From positions 1 to 64,000 of the forward strand of contig MVAQ01000076.1 of assembly GCA_014825775.1 (NCBI GenBank): a stretch of 64,000 nucleotides of DNA. Reading direction: 5' to 3'. Both the position numbers and the translations under genes were made by a program. Each line of letters starts with the position of its first letter. Positions within the stretch are counted from its first letter, which is position 1. The stretch comes from Krasilnikovozyma curviuscula (Eukaryota; Basidiomycota; Tremellomycetes; Cystofilobasidiales; Mrakiaceae). The notes under the pieces are model-generated. The model saw only the letters and a program-made list of their open reading frames with translations, made no database searches and was not told the DNA's origin. This document shows positions 59,901 to 64,000 of the stretch, one piece after another.

Positions 59901-60455
59901 GCCTGTGAAGGAAAAGATGAACCTTCTTGAGAAATAGAAACTGGACTCGAAGGATTTGTTTGATTCTGGACATGCTGAGGCAGAGAAGATGCGACTGCCG
60001 TGCTGATGTTGAAGATACCGGGAAGTGCCGAAGAAATAACACCAGTTTGTAGTCTCTCATTGAGCTGTGGGCTCTGAAATCTACTCTCGTAGCCTTGTCT
60101 GGTATAAAATGGAGTGCGAGATGCGGGAGTCGAGTTTGCAGGCGGTCTGCACCGTCGAGAGGAGCATGCAAGATCAGCTCGCACGAAAAGAAAAGAAATT
60201 TTCTCGGAGGAGACATAGTGCTTACATTCCTCTCTCCAAATCTCTTTCAACAATTCCAGCTCTTCTGAGTTTTGGCTCTTCAATTGCAGTTCCCGGTACA
60301 ACCACCGCTGGTGAAACTTCTTCTGATGGAGATGGAGCTGGGACAGAGGGATCTCCAACAGCTGGAGAAGTCCTCACTTGGTTTTCAGAGGCTTCGTTTT
60401 GAGCCTGAATTCCGGGAGGGACAGTGGAACGGGTGGTGTTTGGGTATTGACGCAT
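56963..60455 (-). CDS. Large multi-span membrane protein, unknown
   Basis: Not recognised. Joining exons by frame from ATG 60455 gives a protein of several hundred residues. The N-terminal third is disordered (Pro/Ser/Gln). The middle has a soluble part with family-like short motifs (NDLWQSVNEMETVEQRNLRV, HSLLNMDLLFRPGHSKPRVF, LSHKYAIASEDLAELESLLS, TSLYYDSMSLLPHFRRG, APWGLRWLEDRKETRAWLRA). The C-terminal third has about four hydrophobic segments: MGFLITIPFLGIPLVYLNRV, FITSILSISSLVQSIFLIWT, ASSLPAVFLLWALISFAFAV and VITVSVMTVTLIFVFTSLSF. It ends with a basic Ser-rich tail (STFSKTKTSSIRAVEDE) at 56963. There are about a dozen short introns. The start and some small exons are uncertain, and it could be two genes, but continuity of frame argues for one. 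Confidence 0.6.
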
Positions 60456-61110
60456 TCTTTTGAAACTGGGCTTGATGCTCGGGGCAGAGGGAGGGGCCGG
60501 TATCTAAATATTCTTATAGAAGAATGGGTTGAAAGGGTATGGAATCTTGTAGGGATAGATTCCTCAAGGGCTGGTGGATGGGAGGGAAAGCTGGTTGTTT
60601 GTCCCTCACTGCGCAATTTGCAACTCAGCTCAAGTCCCTACACGCACAGATCTCTAGGAGACAAGAAACGCAGAATGGTTTCCCACTCAGCATAGCAAGT
60701 CTTTAGGAATTTTGGCAAGGCTGGATAACTTCACGAGAGATTGGTGAAGCTTCAACAGATCCGCTGAGAGAGTACGATACGCTATAGCTGAGTCGTGACG
60801 CCCGAAGCGCATTGGGTTCATTCAAGCTTTCGCGTAGAGGAAATGATTGAATCTGAGAGTGTTAATGGCAAGTAAAGTAATTCTGAATAGGCATCTATGT
60901 AACGTGCTAGTCTACTTGAACCATCACCGAAACAGCCATTCTAGTAAGGCGATCACCGCTCCGATAACAAGGAGAGCCTGAGCCGAGACTCGGGAAAGAG
61001 TACAACAGGTCTTGGATGAGTCATTCTCAGATGCTCTTTTGTTTCTTTTGTTTGTTGGTTGTGCTTTGCTGTGGGAAAGCACTGCAGGTGCGATGGAACC
61101 CACAGCATGC
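60456..61110. other. Intergenic upstream of multi-span gene
   Basis: 655 bp between two minus-strand genes. It should hold the promoter of the multi-span gene and the 3' UTR of the transporter gene. No extra feature seen. Confidence 0.45.
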
Positions 61111-63232
61111 TTACTTTTGGCCGGTAAAGTTGTCGATCAGCAATTGACCAGTAGCCCAACAACCTGAATTTAACAAAAAGTATCACGGTTTAGAATTATG
61201 TATGTTTGAATAGTCTGTTTAATGGGCACTTACCCATGATCGTCGTACCAATGATCAGAATCACATCGATGACGTTCCACTTCTTTTCGAGAATCATGTT
61301 GGCCGCGAGAGGTATGATAACACCGATGATGTAGGCGGTTGAAGCTCCTAAGAGCGCCAAGACGAACTCGAAAGAAGGAATTGCAACTAAAATTGGACGC
61401 CTCATCCAGTCAGCGACCAAGTTTTGGGTACGTACCACAAGAAAGAGAGTGTCTTACTGGAAATTCCAATCAACAAAGCAGCCATGGCGACCCTCGAAAC
61501 GATCCTAAATCCAGTTTTCACCTTCTCCTTCTTCTGGAACTTCCTTAACAGCTCTAAATCCGAGCTCGACAGGTCCTCTTCAATGACAACCTTGGCCGCG
61601 CTCTTGGAATGGCCGTGCCGAGGTGTCGTTGCTCCGGACGAAGTGGGTGAAGGTATCGGTGAAGAAGAGAGGCGGAGCTCGGATATTGGAGTTGGGTAGA
61701 TGCCAATGAGGATTTCGACAATGTCATTTAGAGGGACGAGAGCCATCGGGACTTTGGTAAGAGGATTGATAGCGACCTGATCGAAATTGAAACATGTTCA
61801 TCAGTAAGCAAATGAGGATGATTTATCAACTGAAGAGTATAAGAAACATACCATCCAGACAGCCAGAGTGTTGAAGAACACATTGAATCCTGGCGTGCGA
61901 GCGATGTCCAGACTGATTTCATCGGAGACGTTCCAGCCAAACATGGCGTATCCAGCGCACCCAACTGATCCACAGATAAGGAGGGCAACAGCCTGAGAGG
62001 AGGAATGTAATAGTGAATAAGCGATCTGGGCAGACCCAGCATACTGAAGACTCACGTAGGAAATGTTGACGATGGACTCCCAACGCTCTGGCTCCTTCAT
62101 ATCCCTAACTAGAACTGGGATAATTCCATGGCCACCATAACTCGACATCATTAATCCCAAAGCGACCGGAAGCTTGACCCACTGAGGCCAGATGGATGTG
62201 TAAGGCGACGGGTGCAGAATCGATCCTGGCGACATCGAAGTTGTGAATCCGTCCCAGAAGATGATGACGATCAAAACGATGCTCGAAAGAATGCCGAGAA
62301 AGCTGGTGTATGACAACAATCTGATGGGCAGGAACATGGTTGGGAAGATGAGGATAGCTGAAGCGATTTTCCATTGGTCGGCGGTGAGAATTGGGAGGAC
62401 AGCATTAATGGTGTCTGAGAAGAGAATGAGCTATAATAGAAATGAAATCGTCAGAATGAAAACTAGTACTCAGGCGACTGACTCTGGCTTCGGCTTACCA
62501 TAGCCCTAAAGGAGTAAGAAAGTGTCAGTAGGGGGCGCAGCATCAAAGAAATGTCAGATTAGCTTACATCGTCCACGCGAAGATCTCAAATAAAAATAGA
62601 ATGGTCAACGGCATATGCGATTTAGGACCCAGAGCGAACGAAACGATTTCCTGGGTTGTTGCGGAAAGTGCACGTAATTTAGCGATCAAACCACCAGTCT
62701 CAGGACAGATTCTGAGTTAGCAAACTCACAGTATAAGTGTGTAGCTGAGGATTCTTGAGGAGTATTCGACAGAGGTACTTTAACGTCCTCATGGTCACCC
62801 AGCCGAGGAAGATCAACAAGAGAGGACCAAACACCCAGCCACAGTACGCCTGTCCCATAGCAGATAGTAAAGAATTCAGAACCAATATTAAGCAAAAAGT
62901 TTAGCAGATCCTTTCACTCACAATGGCGAGTGGTGAAGCCAGCAGTCTTTCGAGCAAAAGATAAGGGGTTTTAGTACCGCTCTGCTCCAAAATTTCTCTA
63001 CCCACAAGGAGAACTCTCACCCTGTGCCCACCAAGTCTCCAATACAGTTGACTAACGCCTGTCCAAACGTCGATCCCTCAGGGTTTCCATGGACTGGGAT
63101 ACTTTCCCACGCCAGCTGTCCGTCACTCTCCGCTCGCCTGAGAGAAAAGCTGCTGAGCAGATTCGTCTCTTCTGTGGGCTCCTCACCATCTTCGAGACCC
63201 AGATGATTATCTGTTGGAATAGCAAGAGACAT
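61111..63232 (-). CDS. AVT-type vacuolar amino acid transporter
   Basis: Member of the amino acid/auxin permease superfamily (Aa_trans), with the layout of yeast AVT1, which moves neutral amino acids across the vacuole membrane. Cytosolic N terminus with Glu/Ser (ESIPVHGNPEGSTFGQALVN) leads into span 1 (IGDLVGTGLLASPLAIAYCG). Other landmarks: WVFGPLLLIFLGWVTMRTLK, FEIFAWTMALILFSDTINAV, MSSYGGHGIIPVLVRDMKEP, GSVGCAGYAMFGWNVSDEIS, FNVFFNTLAVWMVAINPLTK and FEFVLALLGASTAYIIGVII. A cytosolic loop of about 70 residues rich in Ser, Thr and Lys lies before the last spans. The helix count is ten or eleven. It ends LLIDNFTGQK at 61111. About ten small introns. Substrate is inferred. Confidence 0.9.
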
Positions 63233-63518
63233 TCTGCCTACCAGCCAGATTGAATACTACGAGCTTTGGGAAGCCAGAAGGCGCCTTTGAAAGGGTTGAA
63301 GGAGGAGTGCGAAAGGTGAGACGGTGGCAAACAAAGTCACCCGTTCCAACCTCCCATTTAAGATAGATTTACCTGATGATTTTCTTCCACATTTCAACTT
63401 CATAGGGCTATAGAGTTCTTCCATTTGAATCTGAGGGCCATGCTAAAGTCCATATGTAAGGCGATAAGCTCGCCGCTTGTCTTACGGCAGTAGATGAAGA
63501 ACACGATACATCGTAATA

Positions 63519-64000
63519 TTACTCATAGAGTCCTGCCAAAATCTTCCTTACCACATCAGCAACCCCTCCAGCGTTTGTTGTTGCAGCAGTTCCGACGAGC
63601 TCAACGTCACTCTCTTTCTCGTCCACGTACGTCTGTGTGGTTGGACCAATCGCAATCAATCGAACTTGGTTCAATGACAGATCGACGTTAAGATCTCGAA
63701 GGAGAGGAAGAATAATTTGGGTTGTTGAGGGCGACGACAGCAGGATGAAGGGATTCTGGGATAAGACTGTCGTTGGTGCTGACGAGCGATGGAGATCTGA
63801 TGATGGGGTATTGAGAAGAATCGAGAGCCGGTGACTAAGACCGGGGGATGGTGATGTTTCGTATATTCGCAGAGTAACCAGTCTGATGTTGGACTCTGAG
63901 AGGAGGTTCTCAAGTAGCGTGGGCGTTTTATCACCAGTGATGTGAAGTAGCTTCGGAGGAGATGGTGAGGTCGGTGCGTCAGGGAAAAATGACGAGATGA
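63519..64000 (-). CDS. HEM4: Uroporphyrinogen-III synthase, 3' part
   Basis: C-terminal portion of the heme-pathway enzyme that cyclises hydroxymethylbilane to uroporphyrinogen III. The gene runs off the right edge of the window, so the N terminus and start are missing. The visible part reads KLLHITGDKTPTLLENLLSE, LRIYETSPSP, PFILLSSPSTTQIILPLL and QVRLIAIGPTTQTYVDEKE. The AIGPTT motif and the final small residues (GGVADVVRKILAGLYE) are typical. It stops at 63519. The family has low sequence conservation, but this order of motifs is quite specific. Confidence 0.88.
   Translation of the reverse strand, partial: ISSFFPDAPTSPSPPKLLHITGDKTPTLLENLLSESNIRLVTLRIYETSPSPGLSHRLSILLNTPSSDLHRSSAPTTVLSQNPFILLSSPSTTQIILPLLRDLNVDLSLNQVRLIAIGPTTQTYVDEKESDVELVGTAATTNAGGVADVVRKILAGLYE

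Noticed and set aside
59855..59905. tRNA-like GGTTCGATTCC box
   Set aside because: It resembles a T-loop, but the flanks do not form a T stem or a cloverleaf. It is also coding sequence of the multi-span gene on the other strand.

Overview
The window is a stretch of nuclear DNA from a basidiomycete fungus. Nearly every gene is cut by several short introns (mostly about 50-110 bp), genes lie close together on both strands, and the protein set is that of a budding or filamentous fungus: Chs7, Cdc37, Snf4, Rad1, Bfr1, a CipC-like protein, an RMD1/DUF155 protein and a Zn2Cys6 regulator. The intron density and protein flavour fit the Tremellomycetes (Cryptococcus/Kwoniella lineage). That placement is inference from style, not from a search. 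I see no operons, transposons, rRNA, tRNA, CRISPR arrays or viral genes.

I rebuilt 26 genes by joining exons on splice sites and reading frame. For nine of them I added up the exon lengths and obtained an exact multiple of three. From left to right: proline iminopeptidase (101-1573, +); BFR1 (1876-4021, +); a Ser/Thr-rich single-span surface protein (4999-6893, +); a BAH-PHD chromatin reader (7867-9947, -); CHS7 (10345-12078, -); a DUF2415 beta-propeller protein (12665-15298, -); CDC37 (15422-17363, +); an M20 amidohydrolase (17620-19514, -); a secreted Vps62-domain protein (19650-21430, -); a small one-span protein (21541-22288, +); a CipC-like stress protein (22897-23769, +); a DUF155/RMD1-family protein (24615-26900, +); RAD1 (26999-28614, -); another small one-span protein (28836-29491, +); an HMG-box regulator (31302-33324, +); SNF4 (33912-35788, -); a CCDC43-like protein (36247-37356, -); an IBTK-like ankyrin-RCC1-BTB protein (37942-42891, +); a Zn2Cys6 regulator (43084-46111, -); a DM9-repeat protein (47372-49072, -); a Gln-rich protein of unknown role (49965-51640, -); a METTL3/IME4 m6A methyltransferase (51964-53800, +); an Ssh4-like SPRY protein with PPxY motifs (54592-56722, +); an unrecognised multi-span membrane protein (56963-60455, -); an AVT-type amino acid transporter (61111-63232, -); and the 3' part of HEM4 (63519-64000, -).

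The genes do not form a pathway cluster; this is ordinary housekeeping chromatin. Three themes recur. Several genes are regulators of gene expression or chromatin (BAH-PHD, HMG, Zn2Cys6, METTL3, Bfr1, Snf4). Several act at the cell surface or endomembranes (Chs7, the Ser/Thr-rich protein, the Ssh4-like protein, the AVT transporter). Four start-to-start pairs share promoter regions of about 110-590 bp.

The most unusual content is in the gene structures. A 5-nt internal exon in the M20 gene carries the conserved Glu-Glu pair of the active site. An 8-nt internal exon lies in the CipC-like gene, and a 19-nt exon in the BAH domain. BFR1 has a GC-AG intron. The PHD finger of the BAH-PHD protein is split by about 180 residues, and the METTL3 homologue has an insertion inside its zinc-finger region.
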